From the NCBI GenBank assembly GCA_017624115.1, contig JAGANQ010000064.1:1-44747 (forward strand): DNA of 44,747 nt, read 5' to 3'. The notes under the pieces were generated by a model. The model had not been told where the DNA came from. It did not search any database and worked only from the letters and a program-made list of their open reading frames with translations. The translations under genes and the position numbers were made by a program. Of this stretch, positions 9,335 through 19,100 are shown in pieces. Position 1 is the first letter of the stretch; each line of letters starts with the position of its first letter. This DNA comes from Lachnospiraceae bacterium. GTDB lineage: Bacteria; Bacillota; Clostridia; Lachnospirales; Lachnospiraceae.

Positions 9335-10591
9335 ATGCTTACAATTACAGAATTAAAGGATTATGTGAAAAATGATGACTGGACGGATGCGTTTAAGCAG
9401 GCAGTGGAGAGATTAAATGCACAGGGCGGCGGTACGATTTATGTGCCGGCAGGCAGCTATCATACCCGTTCCATTCAGCTTAAAAGCAATATGGTGCTTC
9501 ATCTTGAGGCAGGTGCATTGCTGGATTTTACGGATGATATTGAAAATTATGAGGTGATTTCCATGGAATTTGAGGGAATCGCCGGTTCTATGTACAAGCC
9601 GCTGATTTTTGCGTCTGGCGAGGAGAATGTATCTGTTACCGGTCAGGGAAAAATGAACGGAAACGGACAGCGCTGGTGGAAGGAGAGCAAGGGGCTGCCT
9701 CACAGAAGACCGTATTTTGTATGTTTCGACCATTGCAAGCATGTACGCCTGGAGGGAATTACACTGGAGAATTCTCCGGTATGGACGGTACACCCGATTT
9801 ACAGTGAGGATGTCGTGATTCACGGTGTGAAGATTAAGAATCCGGCAGATTCTCCGAATACAGACGGGATTGATCCGGACAGCTCCAGAAATGTGCGTAT
9901 TTCTGACTGTATCATAGACGTAGGAGATGACTGTATCGCCATCAAATCAGGTACGGAGGATACACCGGACAAGCAGCCATGCGAGAATATTACTATTACA
10001 AACTGTAATATGCTGCATGGACACGGCGGTGTCGTAATCGGCAGTGAGATGAGCGGCTGTGTGCGAAATGTGACGATTTCTAACTGTGTATTTCAGGAAA
10101 CCGACAGAGGCATCCGTTTAAAGACCAGAAGACAGAGGGGCGGCGCCATGGAGAATATGGTGTTTGATAATATTGTTATGGACAAGGTTATGTGTCCGTT
10201 TGTATTTAATATGTATTATTACTGTGGTGCACGCGGAAAGGAAAAGCATGTATGGGACAAGGCTCCTTATCCGTTAGATGAGACAACACCAGCTATGAAG
10301 AATGTGATTATCAGCAATATTATGGTAACGGAGGCGACAGCAGCGGCAGGCTTTATGTATGGTCTGGCAGAGCAGCCGGTAGAGAATATCATGATGTCAA
10401 ACTGCAGCATCCGCATGGCGGCGGAAGGGGAGGCACACAAGCCGGCGATGATGGACGGTATTGAGCCGATGCAGGGACACGGCTTTTTCCTGCGCAATGC
10501 GAAGGGTATCAGCTTTTCGAATGTACGCATTATGGGGGCAAAGGGAGAAGCTATTGATAAGGATGATACCGTGGATATAGTGATTCTGTGA
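9335..10591 (+). CDS. GH28 family glycosidase (polygalacturonase-like)
   Basis: 418 residues forming a right-handed beta-helix typical of GH28 pectinases, which hydrolyse alpha-linked galacturonic acid or related backbones. All catalytic signatures are visible: NTDGID (175-180), GDDC (197-200, the Asp pair), GHGG (229-232, the catalytic-region His) and RGIRLKT (258-264, substrate-binding Arg/Lys). There is no signal peptide, so the enzyme probably acts inside the cell on imported pectic oligosaccharides, perhaps as an exo-enzyme. The start at 9335 follows GGAGG at 9322-9326; the upstream in-frame Met at 9287 lies inside glpK. Exact substrate (galacturonan or rhamnogalacturonan) is not determined. 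Confidence 0.92.
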   Translation: MLTITELKDYVKNDDWTDAFKQAVERLNAQGGGTIYVPAGSYHTRSIQLKSNMVLHLEAGALLDFTDDIENYEVISMEFEGIAGSMYKPLIFASGEENVSVTGQGKMNGNGQRWWKESKGLPHRRPYFVCFDHCKHVRLEGITLENSPVWTVHPIYSEDVVIHGVKIKNPADSPNTDGIDPDSSRNVRISDCIIDVGDDCIAIKSGTEDTPDKQPCENITITNCNMLHGHGGVVIGSEMSGCVRNVTISNCVFQETDRGIRLKTRRQRGGAMENMVFDNIVMDKVMCPFVFNMYYYCGARGKEKHVWDKAPYPLDETTPAMKNVIISNIMVTEATAAAGFMYGLAEQPVENIMMSNCSIRMAAEGEAHKPAMMDGIEPMQGHGFFLRNAKGISFSNVRIMGAKGEAIDKDDTVDIVIL

Positions 10592-10633
10592 CATCAGAGT
10601 TAAAGGATTATATCTTAAGAATATCGGAAAGGC

Positions 10634-13258
10634 ATGGGTATTACAATGACAGAGATAAAACGGGCAACCGGCTGCACTATTACGGCAGAAGCGCTTCTTA
10701 AGGAGCGCTCTGCCTGCATTACGGAATATGGTGCAGCCCCGGGGAAGAATCCGGTGGAGAATACAAAAGCAATCAATGAAGCAATTTCTGTGCTTTCAGA
10801 GGCAGGCGGCGGAACTGTGGAGATACCGGAAGGAGATTTCCATATTTATACGCTTCGGTTGAAAAGCAATGTCAATCTGCACCTTGGCAAAGGTGCTGTT
10901 TTGCATGCGGCGAGGACAGATATCACGAAGTCCTATGAGAAGCAGAAGGGCGAGGGCGGGAATTATGATGAGCCGGAGATAAATCTCTATGCCGGTCTGC
11001 AGGACCATGGACATACGTATTTTGCGAACAGTCTGTTTTATGGCGCCGATATTGAGAATGTGATGATATATGGCGAGGGTCTGATTGACGGAAGCTATAT
11101 TGATGAGGAGACCGGGTATCGGCACTATGTGCTGCAGGGCGGTGACCCGTTTGACAATCCAATGCGCAAGGAAAAGGGACATACAGGTGAGTGGTTTGGC
11201 AATAAGGCGATTGCATTAGTGCGTACAAGAAATGTAGTATTGAAGGATTTCAAGCTGCTGATTGGCGGGCATTTTGCGATTATTGCAGAGGGAGTCACAA
11301 ATATGTTGGTGGAGGGAGTGCTGGTCGATACGACCAGAGATGCCATTGATGTTGACTGCTGCCAGAATGTGACAGTGAGAAATTCTATTTTTAATTCTCT
11401 GACAGATGATGCTCTGGTGTTGAAGGCTTCCTACGGTGCGGGCATGTTCATGCCGACGAAAAATGTGCTGATAGAAGACTGTGTGGTAAGCGGCTATGAT
11501 GCAGGCTCTGTATATGCAGGCAAATATACGAGAGACAAGCTGATTGCAACAGACCGTTGCGGTCCTACTGCCAGAGTAAAGCTGGGAACCGAGTCTACCT
11601 GCGGCTATGAGCTGGTGACAATAAAGCGTGTAAAATTCGACCGTTCCCGTGGTTTTGCACTGGAGGCAGTGGACGGTTCTGACTTGAAGGATATTGTATT
11701 TACAGATTGTACAATGGACAATGTCAGCAGCTCGCCAATCTTTATCCGCGCCGGAGAGAGAGGGCGTTTTCCGGTAACAGGCAATTCCTGCGAGGAACCG
11801 GTAATCGCGGGGGATGGTAATGTACGTCTGGATAATGCGAACTGGGTACTGCCAAACAAAGCGGAATACCAGAAATATCCGGCAAAACGTTATTCTCCAT
11901 CCTATGTAAAGGATAAGAAGGTATCGGTTGACGGACATTCTGAGATGTCTGTTGTCAATCAGGAGAAGCCGTGCAGAGTGAATATGGCGAATGTGGCATA
12001 TATTGACGGGCAGTATTACGAGATGGAATATAAGGATGGCAGCTATCAGCCGAACCTGCAGAAAAAGATAGCGGAAAAGGATGTTGTGAAATATGCCAAT
12101 GCCTCCGGTTCTGAGCATATGGCGTGTGTTTCCAATATTGAAATCAGCAATGTTAAAATTACCAATGCTGACCCGCGCTATCCGATGATTCTTATGGGAC
12201 TTATGGACAGTAAGCTGAAAAATATTGTGATAGAGCATGTAGAGGTGGAATACCGCGGCGGTTTGTCCATGGAGCATGCCGTGGAGCAGAGGCAGCTCAA
12301 TACGAACTGGAGCTACACACAGTATGAAACAAAAAGCTCGGTACAGACACTGCCATGGTTGGTAAATACGTTTTTCTTAAAGGACGAGGGGCTTTTGCCG
12401 CGCGTGGACTGGGATGAGACAAAGAAGTGTTGGAAGGAAGACCCATATAATGTGCCGGAGCTTCCTGCAGTCTATCCTGAGCCAAGCAACTGGGGAATCC
12501 TCCCGGCATATGGTCTGTATGCCCGTCATGTGGAGGGGCTGACACTGAACGATATTAAGATGACCTATAAGGTAGAAGATAAGCGGCATCCGATGGTGTT
12601 CGATGATGTAGAAGGTGTAGTATTGTCTGAGATAGAAGCAGACTGCAGCTGTGACATCAGTACACTTGCCCTAGTAACAAATACCTGCAAGCGTCCGACA
12701 CATATGGAATATGTGAAGGATGAACCGTATCTCACAACGACGGTAAAGAATATCACGGTTCCAGATACGATGCAGACACAGCAGATTCAGGTTAGTGCAC
12801 CTGCACCGGGAACGCCGGGGGACGGACTGTATGCGTATCCGACCGTCGCCTGTCCGGAAACCGGTTATGAATACCGTGTGAAGACAGAACATTATCCGCT
12901 TCCTCTCACAGTGCATCGCCCGTTCTTTGCACCGGTAAGCAAAAAAGAGGGCTACTGCGGAGTGGAGCTTTCCTTTAAGATTAAGGTGAGAAATCCTGCG
13001 CTGGAAGCATCCGCAGAGGAGGGCGAAGCTTTTATTTATAATGAAGCTGTGAAGAAAAAAGATTTCGTTGTGGGGGCAGCCAGGGTAGTGACAAAGCTGT
13101 ATGCAGAGAATCTCCCGGCAGGAGCTTCTTTTAATGGAAACAGCGGAAAATTCACCTGGATTCCGAAGAAAGGTCAGGAAGGACACTACGAGGTAATGTT
13201 TGTCTATGATGATGGAGTGATACCGGAGAAGCAGATGGTAGAGATTACAATACAGTAA
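10634..13258 (+). CDS. GH28-fold protein with C-terminal Ig-like domain
   Basis: 874 residues. The N-terminal part, roughly residues 30-450, has the GH28/pectate-lyase beta-helix pattern (GGGTVEIPEGDFHIYTLRLKSN, then many repeated turns). The active-site motifs differ from classic GH28: DAIDVD replaces NTDGID, an Asp pair is kept in LTDDALVLK, and no GHG or RIK motif is evident, so the activity may be altered. The C-terminal region, about 780-874, looks like a putative Ig-fold domain (NLPAGASF, GKFTWIPK, GHYEVMFVYDDG). There is no signal peptide. The start is uncertain: ATG 10634 and ATG 10646 share a modest GGAAAGG. It is the third gene of the glpK unit and probably acts on a branched pectic oligosaccharide. 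Confidence 0.8.
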   Translation: MGITMTEIKRATGCTITAEALLKERSACITEYGAAPGKNPVENTKAINEAISVLSEAGGGTVEIPEGDFHIYTLRLKSNVNLHLGKGAVLHAARTDITKSYEKQKGEGGNYDEPEINLYAGLQDHGHTYFANSLFYGADIENVMIYGEGLIDGSYIDEETGYRHYVLQGGDPFDNPMRKEKGHTGEWFGNKAIALVRTRNVVLKDFKLLIGGHFAIIAEGVTNMLVEGVLVDTTRDAIDVDCCQNVTVRNSIFNSLTDDALVLKASYGAGMFMPTKNVLIEDCVVSGYDAGSVYAGKYTRDKLIATDRCGPTARVKLGTESTCGYELVTIKRVKFDRSRGFALEAVDGSDLKDIVFTDCTMDNVSSSPIFIRAGERGRFPVTGNSCEEPVIAGDGNVRLDNANWVLPNKAEYQKYPAKRYSPSYVKDKKVSVDGHSEMSVVNQEKPCRVNMANVAYIDGQYYEMEYKDGSYQPNLQKKIAEKDVVKYANASGSEHMACVSNIEISNVKITNADPRYPMILMGLMDSKLKNIVIEHVEVEYRGGLSMEHAVEQRQLNTNWSYTQYETKSSVQTLPWLVNTFFLKDEGLLPRVDWDETKKCWKEDPYNVPELPAVYPEPSNWGILPAYGLYARHVEGLTLNDIKMTYKVEDKRHPMVFDDVEGVVLSEIEADCSCDISTLALVTNTCKRPTHMEYVKDEPYLTTTVKNITVPDTMQTQQIQVSAPAPGTPGDGLYAYPTVACPETGYEYRVKTEHYPLPLTVHRPFFAPVSKKEGYCGVELSFKIKVRNPALEASAEEGEAFIYNEAVKKKDFVVGAARVVTKLYAENLPAGASFNGNSGKFTWIPKKGQEGHYEVMFVYDDGVIPEKQMVEITIQ

Positions 13259-13290
13259 AACGGCTGCCGCATTTTGCGGCAGCTGTTTTA
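13256..13290. terminator. Bidirectional intrinsic terminator
   Basis: An 8-bp GC-rich stem (GCTGCCGC 13263-13270, GCGGCAGC 13276-13283) with an ATTTT loop is flanked by AAAA on the left and TTTT on the right, so it can terminate in both directions. It follows the GH28 unit and overlaps the stop region of the convergent lipoprotein gene. Confidence 0.85.
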
Positions 13291-13887
13291 TTCTTCTTCC
13301 GGTGCGGAATATGGTTCAGATGCAGAAATTGTCATGTCAGTGCCCGGTACAGCGATATCGCTGCCGTCAGCTGCTGCGAAGTAGATAGTAAGAACCTCGT
13401 TATAAGCGGTGTTCATATTTTCTACAATACTGTCTAAAATGGTTGTTGCCAGCTGTTTCTTGTCAGTGATGGCAAAATCAGATTTTGCCGAATCCACAGC
13501 TCCTGTGTAGATACTGGAATCCTCTGCAAAATAAATCGTAAAGCTTCCCGGGCTTACAGATACCGGATTTGCCAGAGTAAGATTCCAGCCTGTCAAATCT
13601 GCGATGATAGCGATTAATGTGTCGGCATCCGGATTGCTGGCGTTCCAGCTTAAGGAAGCAGAGCCAGGGTTTACAGCTTCACAGAAATAATCATAATTCT
13701 TCATATTGCCCTCTGTTCCGATAGAAACAACGAGCAACGGCTTTTGTGCCTCTGTAGTGGCAGCAGTAGAAGCTGCTGCCGTAGTCGCAGCCGGAGTCTC
13801 ATCCTTGGCAGAACCACAGCTTCCAAGACTTAATGCTGCAATAACCATCGTGGCATATATTGCAAGGTTTTTAAAGTTCTTTTTCAT
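13288..13887 (-). CDS. Small lipoprotein of unknown function
   Basis: 199 residues. A lipoprotein signal peptide is clear: Lys-rich start, hydrophobic core, and lipobox LGSC with the acylated Cys at position 24. An Ala/Thr-rich linker (about 30-45) then leads to a folded domain of about 140 residues containing GWNLTLANPVSV, FTIYFAEDSS and a second related strand LTIYFAAADGS. It faintly recalls GerMN-type lipoprotein domains, but I would not assign it. The start at 13887 follows GAGGAG on the minus strand; the longer frame up to 14007 is rejected because it would include the promoter. It is transcribed away from the injection-system operon, and no functional link is evident. Confidence 0.8.
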   Translation of the reverse strand: MKKNFKNLAIYATMVIAALSLGSCGSAKDETPAATTAAASTAATTEAQKPLLVVSIGTEGNMKNYDYFCEAVNPGSASLSWNASNPDADTLIAIIADLTGWNLTLANPVSVSPGSFTIYFAEDSSIYTGAVDSAKSDFAITDKKQLATTILDSIVENMNTAYNEVLTIYFAAADGSDIAVPGTDMTISASEPYSAPEEE

Positions 13888-13920
13888 CAGTATTCTCCTC
13901 TCTGTTAAAACAACCTTGTG

Positions 13921-13949
13921 AGTATAGCATAAAAATACTGGTTTGTACA
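13921..13949 (-). promoter_or_regulatory. Promoter of the lipoprotein gene
   Basis: On the minus strand TGTACA (13949-13944), a 17-base spacer, and TATACT (13926-13921), with TG one base before the -10 box. It lies 33 bases upstream of the lipoprotein start codon. Confidence 0.65.
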
Positions 13950-14003
13950 GAAAGAAAATAAAATATTTAAGAAATTCTTTCAAAATCGATTTCGTGATAT
14001 ATG

Positions 14004-14043
14004 ACATGCTTTTTTACATGAAACATGCTTTTTTTTACATGAA
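14004..14043. repeat. Two tandem copies of a T-tract repeat upstream of the CIS operon
   Basis: Two adjacent copies of the pattern ACATGC, T run, ACATGAA: 14004-14022 with six T and 14023-14043 with eight T. Each unit also has ATG/CAT dyad character. They lie just upstream of the putative operon promoter, in AT-rich DNA. They may be a regulator site, an UP-like element, or a slippage-prone tract; nothing in the sequence decides which. Confidence 0.6.
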
Positions 14044-14049
14044 AAATGA

Positions 14050-14078
14050 ATGACGAATTATGCAAAATGTGGTACAAT
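14050..14078 (+). promoter_or_regulatory. Putative promoter of the CIS operon
   Basis: ATGACG (14050-14055), a 17-base spacer, and TACAAT (14073-14078), with TG one base upstream (extended -10). The -35 is weak, which fits an activator-dependent or conditional promoter. It is the only plausible promoter I found in the 236-base gap before the first CIS gene. Confidence 0.45.
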
Positions 14079-14123
14079 AATGTAAAAGTATGGAAGATGG
14101 GTATTAAGACAGGAGTGCACAGT

Positions 14124-16115
14124 ATGGAGCTAATCAGAGCAATTGCAGCAGGCACAATGCTTCGGGTACGGATGTACCTGGAAGATATGGGGAAAACCGA
14201 ATGTTTTGATAAATTTTCTGAGCTTTATGATGTTATGGAAGCGCTTGATGAACAGGGGCTTAAGCTCCTCGAGACGGAAGAAAGATGCCCTGACAGCCCA
14301 TACTATAAAGTAATTCAGCTTCTTGGCGGAGAGAGGGAAGGACAAAACCTTCTTGATTTTGCTGTAACTGTTCTCCTGTATCCACAGTTTGGGGCAATAT
14401 TAAAAAGTATGAGTGGGAATGTTGTCACGGTGGAATTGGCATACTTTATGGAAAATATAGAGGCTCCATCCTATGGTCAGATGAGAAATTTGTATGAGCG
14501 CGGCGGAGCTGTACTGAAACCGGAGAGCAATACGGAGCTTTTCTTTCACACTTCTTTTTATGCAGATAACCGTTTGCTGGGATATCTGTGTATGGATGAA
14601 GGCATGGATGAGCGCCTCAGAGGAATAGCAGAGCTGTTTTCACCGGGGGATGAGCTTGAACCGCTGGTTATCAGGCAGGATATTTGCGGACAGCTGGTGC
14701 ATATGGAGCCATTTTTAAATGAAATGATAATCATAAAAGGAGAAGAGGGAGCCGGGAAAAGGTTCCTGCTTTGTCATGCGTTTCAGCAGCTTGGAAGAAA
14801 GCTCATTTTTGCAGAAATTTCGGAGATATTAAAGAGAAAACAGGATATCAGTGAGCTGATGCGCCTGATTCGAAGAGAAGCACTTTTTCATTCATGTGCA
14901 ATCTGTATACACGGGATTACACAGCAGGTGCTTAAGGAGGCAGAGCTGACGGCGACAGAGCTTTTACATATGGTTGTGGAGCCATGCCGCCAGTTTGATA
15001 TACCTGTTTATTTTTGTACAGATATACAGACGGAGCTGCTGCCATATCTGTCAGTTCCTGTTAATCAGTTTGTTCTGTCAGAACCAAAGAGGGAAGAAAG
15101 AATCAGGCTGTGGAACGCTTATGGTGAACGATATGGGCTCATGCTGGATTCTGTGCAGCTTGGGACGAAATACAAATTTACGCCGAAGCAGATTCAAAGG
15201 GCATGTATTCAGCTCAGGGCAAAGCAGGAAAAGGAAACACTGACAGAGGGAAGCATTGCGGATGTACTGAGCGGGATAATGCCGCCGGTACTCACAAAAG
15301 GAAGTATAGAACCATATCATCCAAACTGTACACTGGACGATTTGGTTCTTCCAGAAGAGATGAAAACAAAAATCAGAGATATATGTGCACATGTCTGGTA
15401 CAGCCATAAGGTATATGATGAGTGGAATATGGAAAGCAAATATGCTTACGGAAAGGCTGTTTCAGTTCTTTTAACAGGACCGCCGGGCACAGGGAAAACG
15501 ATGACTGCACGTGTGATTGCGGATATGCTCAGACTTCCGCTTTACCATGTGAATCTGTCTCAGATTGTGGATAAATATATAGGAGAGACAGAAAAGCATC
15601 TGGAGGAAATATTTTCAAATGCGGAGCGGAGCAACATCATTCTCTTTTTTGATGAAGCAGATGCTGTATTTGGAAAGAGAAGTGAGGTTGCAGATGCAAA
15701 GGACAAGTATGCCAATACAGAGGTTTCTTACATTTTACAGAGAATTGAAGCATATGATGGAATAGTGATTCTTTCAACAAACTATAAAGGGAATATTGAT
15801 GCTGCATTTATGAGAAGAATACAGTATATTCTTAATTTTCATCTTCCTGATGAAGAAGAGAGGCTTTCTATCTGGAAGGGTTGCTTCCCGAAAGAAAGCC
15901 CGTTAGAAGAAGTTGATTTTGAATATCTGGCAAAGCAGTTTGAATTCAGTGGGAGCAGCATTAAAAATGTGGTTCTTACAGCAGCATTTCTTGCAGCACA
16001 GGAAGGCGGAGCTATCAGTATGAAGCATATTGTAGGCGGTATCAAAAATGAATATGTGAAAAACGGTAAGCCGGTATTTTCGGCCGAACTTGGCAGATAC
16101 GCATATCTGCTTTGA
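14124..16115 (+). CDS. CIS-associated AAA+ ATPase (Afp15-like)
   Basis: 663 residues. The C-terminal AAA+ module is complete: Walker A GPPGTGKT (452-459), Walker B ILFFDEAD (506-513), sensor-1 Asn in STN (551-553) and arginine fingers RR (564-565). A second nucleotide-binding-like region near 200-330 has only a degenerate loop, GEEGAGKR (206-213). This layout (N-terminal helical domain, decayed AAA, active AAA) matches the ATPases that accompany eCIS clusters such as Afp15/PVC15, thought to act in assembly or cargo handling. The start at 14124 is set by AGGAGTG just upstream; an earlier ATG at 14046 would precede the -10 box. It is the first gene of the long operon, 17 bases before the next gene. 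Confidence 0.88.
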   Translation: MELIRAIAAGTMLRVRMYLEDMGKTECFDKFSELYDVMEALDEQGLKLLETEERCPDSPYYKVIQLLGGEREGQNLLDFAVTVLLYPQFGAILKSMSGNVVTVELAYFMENIEAPSYGQMRNLYERGGAVLKPESNTELFFHTSFYADNRLLGYLCMDEGMDERLRGIAELFSPGDELEPLVIRQDICGQLVHMEPFLNEMIIIKGEEGAGKRFLLCHAFQQLGRKLIFAEISEILKRKQDISELMRLIRREALFHSCAICIHGITQQVLKEAELTATELLHMVVEPCRQFDIPVYFCTDIQTELLPYLSVPVNQFVLSEPKREERIRLWNAYGERYGLMLDSVQLGTKYKFTPKQIQRACIQLRAKQEKETLTEGSIADVLSGIMPPVLTKGSIEPYHPNCTLDDLVLPEEMKTKIRDICAHVWYSHKVYDEWNMESKYAYGKAVSVLLTGPPGTGKTMTARVIADMLRLPLYHVNLSQIVDKYIGETEKHLEEIFSNAERSNIILFFDEADAVFGKRSEVADAKDKYANTEVSYILQRIEAYDGIVILSTNYKGNIDAAFMRRIQYILNFHLPDEEERLSIWKGCFPKESPLEEVDFEYLAKQFEFSGSSIKNVVLTAAFLAAQEGGAISMKHIVGGIKNEYVKNGKPVFSAELGRYAYLL

Positions 16116-16132
16116 CGGAAAGGGGGAAACAT

Positions 16133-19100
16133 ATGAGAACAGAACAGCAGAATGAAACGATGAGGCGGGAAAAAAATGATGACAGATATGCAGTAAATAA
16201 GCTTTCTGATGAGGATATTGTTCAGGCTGTCAAAATAGAAGAATATAAGAAGAATATGGGATCCCAGTCGGAAAAAGAGGAATCGGTGATAGGAAGTATC
16301 GCAAAAAACTTTAGTATAGATGCTTATCAGAAATACAGACTGTGGCTGTCAGCGGGAAAACCTCTGCCATCAGATAAGTCTATAGCGGGAAGTGTGCTTG
16401 CAGCGATAGATCAGTCACAGCCGGAGCAGACGCAGACCGAACAGGCAAAGCCGGAGCAGCAGAAATCGACAGAACAGGAAGTGGCAGAACAGGAGGGCAA
16501 GGAAGAAGCAGAACAGGAAGCCCAGGAGGAAGAGTCGCAGGAACAGGCACAGCCGGAGCAGACGCAACCGAACACAGAAGAACAGAAGCCGGAGAAGGAC
16601 TTGAAAAATATGGGAAAGGGTCAGGGAGATCTTGCCCACCATGAATATACCGGAAGAGGACCGGAAGCAAAGCATAAATCCAGAGTGCATGAGAAGCTGG
16701 ATTTTGCAGCGAATAACGATGAGAAGGCACTTCAGGAAAATGTGATTGCCAGAATTTCCGAAGAATATGACAAGGAAATTGAGAGCAGAGAGGAAAAACG
16801 GGCGGCTTCAAAGCAACAAAAGCAGGCATTAAAGGATGCCCATAAGGAAGAATATGAAAGACTGGATGCTATTTACAAAACCATGAACCATATGGCTGAG
16901 ATGGCAGAACAGAATGAAAGTGCATCAAAAGAACAGAAGGGGCAGATTATATATCTGCGCGGAGAATATCGGGCAGTCCAGAAGCAGAAGGAGCGAAGCA
17001 TAAAAAAACTGACCAAAGTTATACCAAAAGAAGAAGAGCTGCAGGACAGTATCGTTTCTCTTGCAGGCGATATCTCGGAGGCTACCAGAATTGTAGCTGA
17101 ATTGGAAACGGGCAGTCCGGGCTTTCTGGCAAAACGTAAAATCGAATATTATAAGTGGAGGATAAAAGGCTGGAAGGAAAAGGCGCAGAAAAAGGAGGAA
17201 AAATTAAAAGAGGTACAGGCAGAACGTGAAGGCCTTGCGGAGGAAATAAGAGAATTTGAGATCAGATTAAAGGAAATGAGCCAGTCGATTGAAGAAATTT
17301 CGCAGTCACTTGCCGATTCACAGGATATAGCAGCGCTGTATAAGGAGCAGCATGAACTGCTTATGAAAGAGCATGGTGCAGAGCTTGACAATACGGAGTG
17401 GTTTCAGCAGATTAAAGCAATTCAGAAGGAGAGAAAGCAAGGCAGTGAAGAGATAGAAAAGCTCAAGGCAAAGAAGGCGAGCGTAAAGGACGAGGTTCTG
17501 GCATCGGATGTGATTCATGTGGCTACAGAAAAATATGGTGATACGGTAAACGGAATCTATATTGATGGAAAGCTCTATATGGAAAATGGAGATATTTACA
17601 AGGAAAATGAAAAAAATAATCTTAATGGAACATATGAGCAGAAAGACATGGAAATCCAGATTGAGGAGCAGAAGATTGTACGTGCACTCAGACAGAGGGA
17701 GATATTTAAATATATCAATTCTGATAATCTGATGGAATACATGACCTACGATGAGAAGGCAGGAGACTTTGAACTTCCGGAAGAGGTAGAACCGGATATG
17801 CAGAAGGAACAGATTATTGCCAAATTCAAGGAGATAGAAGCCAGTATGAAGAAGCTGGGGCTGGAAGCAAAGCTGGCAGATGTGTTTGCTGCTGCGACAA
17901 GCGGAGGCGAGTTCGACCCGGAGAAGGTTTCGGCAAGCCTTCTGCAGGAAGCGATGCGTATAGAGGCAACAGCAGGAGCTAGATTTGAGGATGATGCGGA
18001 AAATTATGACGGGTATGAAGGCTTTAAGAAAAGAACAGCTCTTGCGGCAAAGGGCGTTGCCAGTGGTGTCGGTAATGTAACAAAAACGCTGTATGGTATG
18101 GTAAAAGGAGGTGTTCTGGATTATCTTGGTGTATCGTCCTTTCTGGCAGGCAGGGATGCAAAGAGAACAGGAGACGGAGGTATCAGTACCAATGCACCTA
18201 TGCGGTATTATAATGGTGTACTGACTATGATGGGACCTTTGACAACAGGAATTGATAAGGTGGCAGAGGGAGCATTGAAGGGAGCAGGGCTGGTGTATGA
18301 ACACAGTGCTTTGCTTGGAACTTTAAAGCTGGGAGATATTCCTGGAATAAAAAATATTGGGATGCTGAAGAGTATGGAATTGTTTGGCTCAACCCAAATG
18401 TCTGTTGTGGGTGCTGTTGGTTCAGGAATTTCCATGGGTCTGGATATCGTCAACTCGGAAACGGCGAGACGTGAAAAAAACCGGATGCGTAACGCAGCAA
18501 CAGCCAAGATAAATAAGGGACAGAACCGATACGGACGAATCATTAATGATGCGGCAACAGAAAAAGCAATTGAACAGTTTAATGCTTATGTGAACCTTGC
18601 AAAGGACGGAATAGGACTTGGGTTCGCGCTTGCAGGTATCGGGGGGCTGGGCGTCACAGCCATTATGATGGTGGCAGGAATAGCCGCCAAGAAGATTGGC
18701 GGGGCAATCAAACGCAGCTCTTATAAGAAAGAAGTGTTGAATTCACCAGAAATTCTTGGAGGTATCAACTATAGTGACAAGCTGATTGATACAAAACACT
18801 TTAATGCTTTGCTTGCTGATGTAACAGGCTTGAATGACAAAGACAGCTTGTACGACGTAATTAAGATAACGGATGGTATTGATTTACACCGTGCGATGCG
18901 TGCGTCCATGATGAATCCTAATCCTGACGTAGATGAAGCCATGGCAGGGCTTGGCTTCCGTGATAAGACAAAATACGGAAACATCAAGCTGTCAGATATT
19001 TACAAGAAAATTGGCTACGATGGTGAATGGAAAACAGGTATTCGCAACGCGATTGAGATAAAGGGTGTGGACTATAACACAAGCTGGAGCAAATTTGTCA

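Noticed and set aside
13888..14045. Minus-strand reading frame extending the lipoprotein gene to 14007, and the short frame at 13967-14155
   Set aside because: They contain the apparent promoter and T-tract repeat; the lipoprotein signal peptide begins at 13887 after a clear ribosome binding site.
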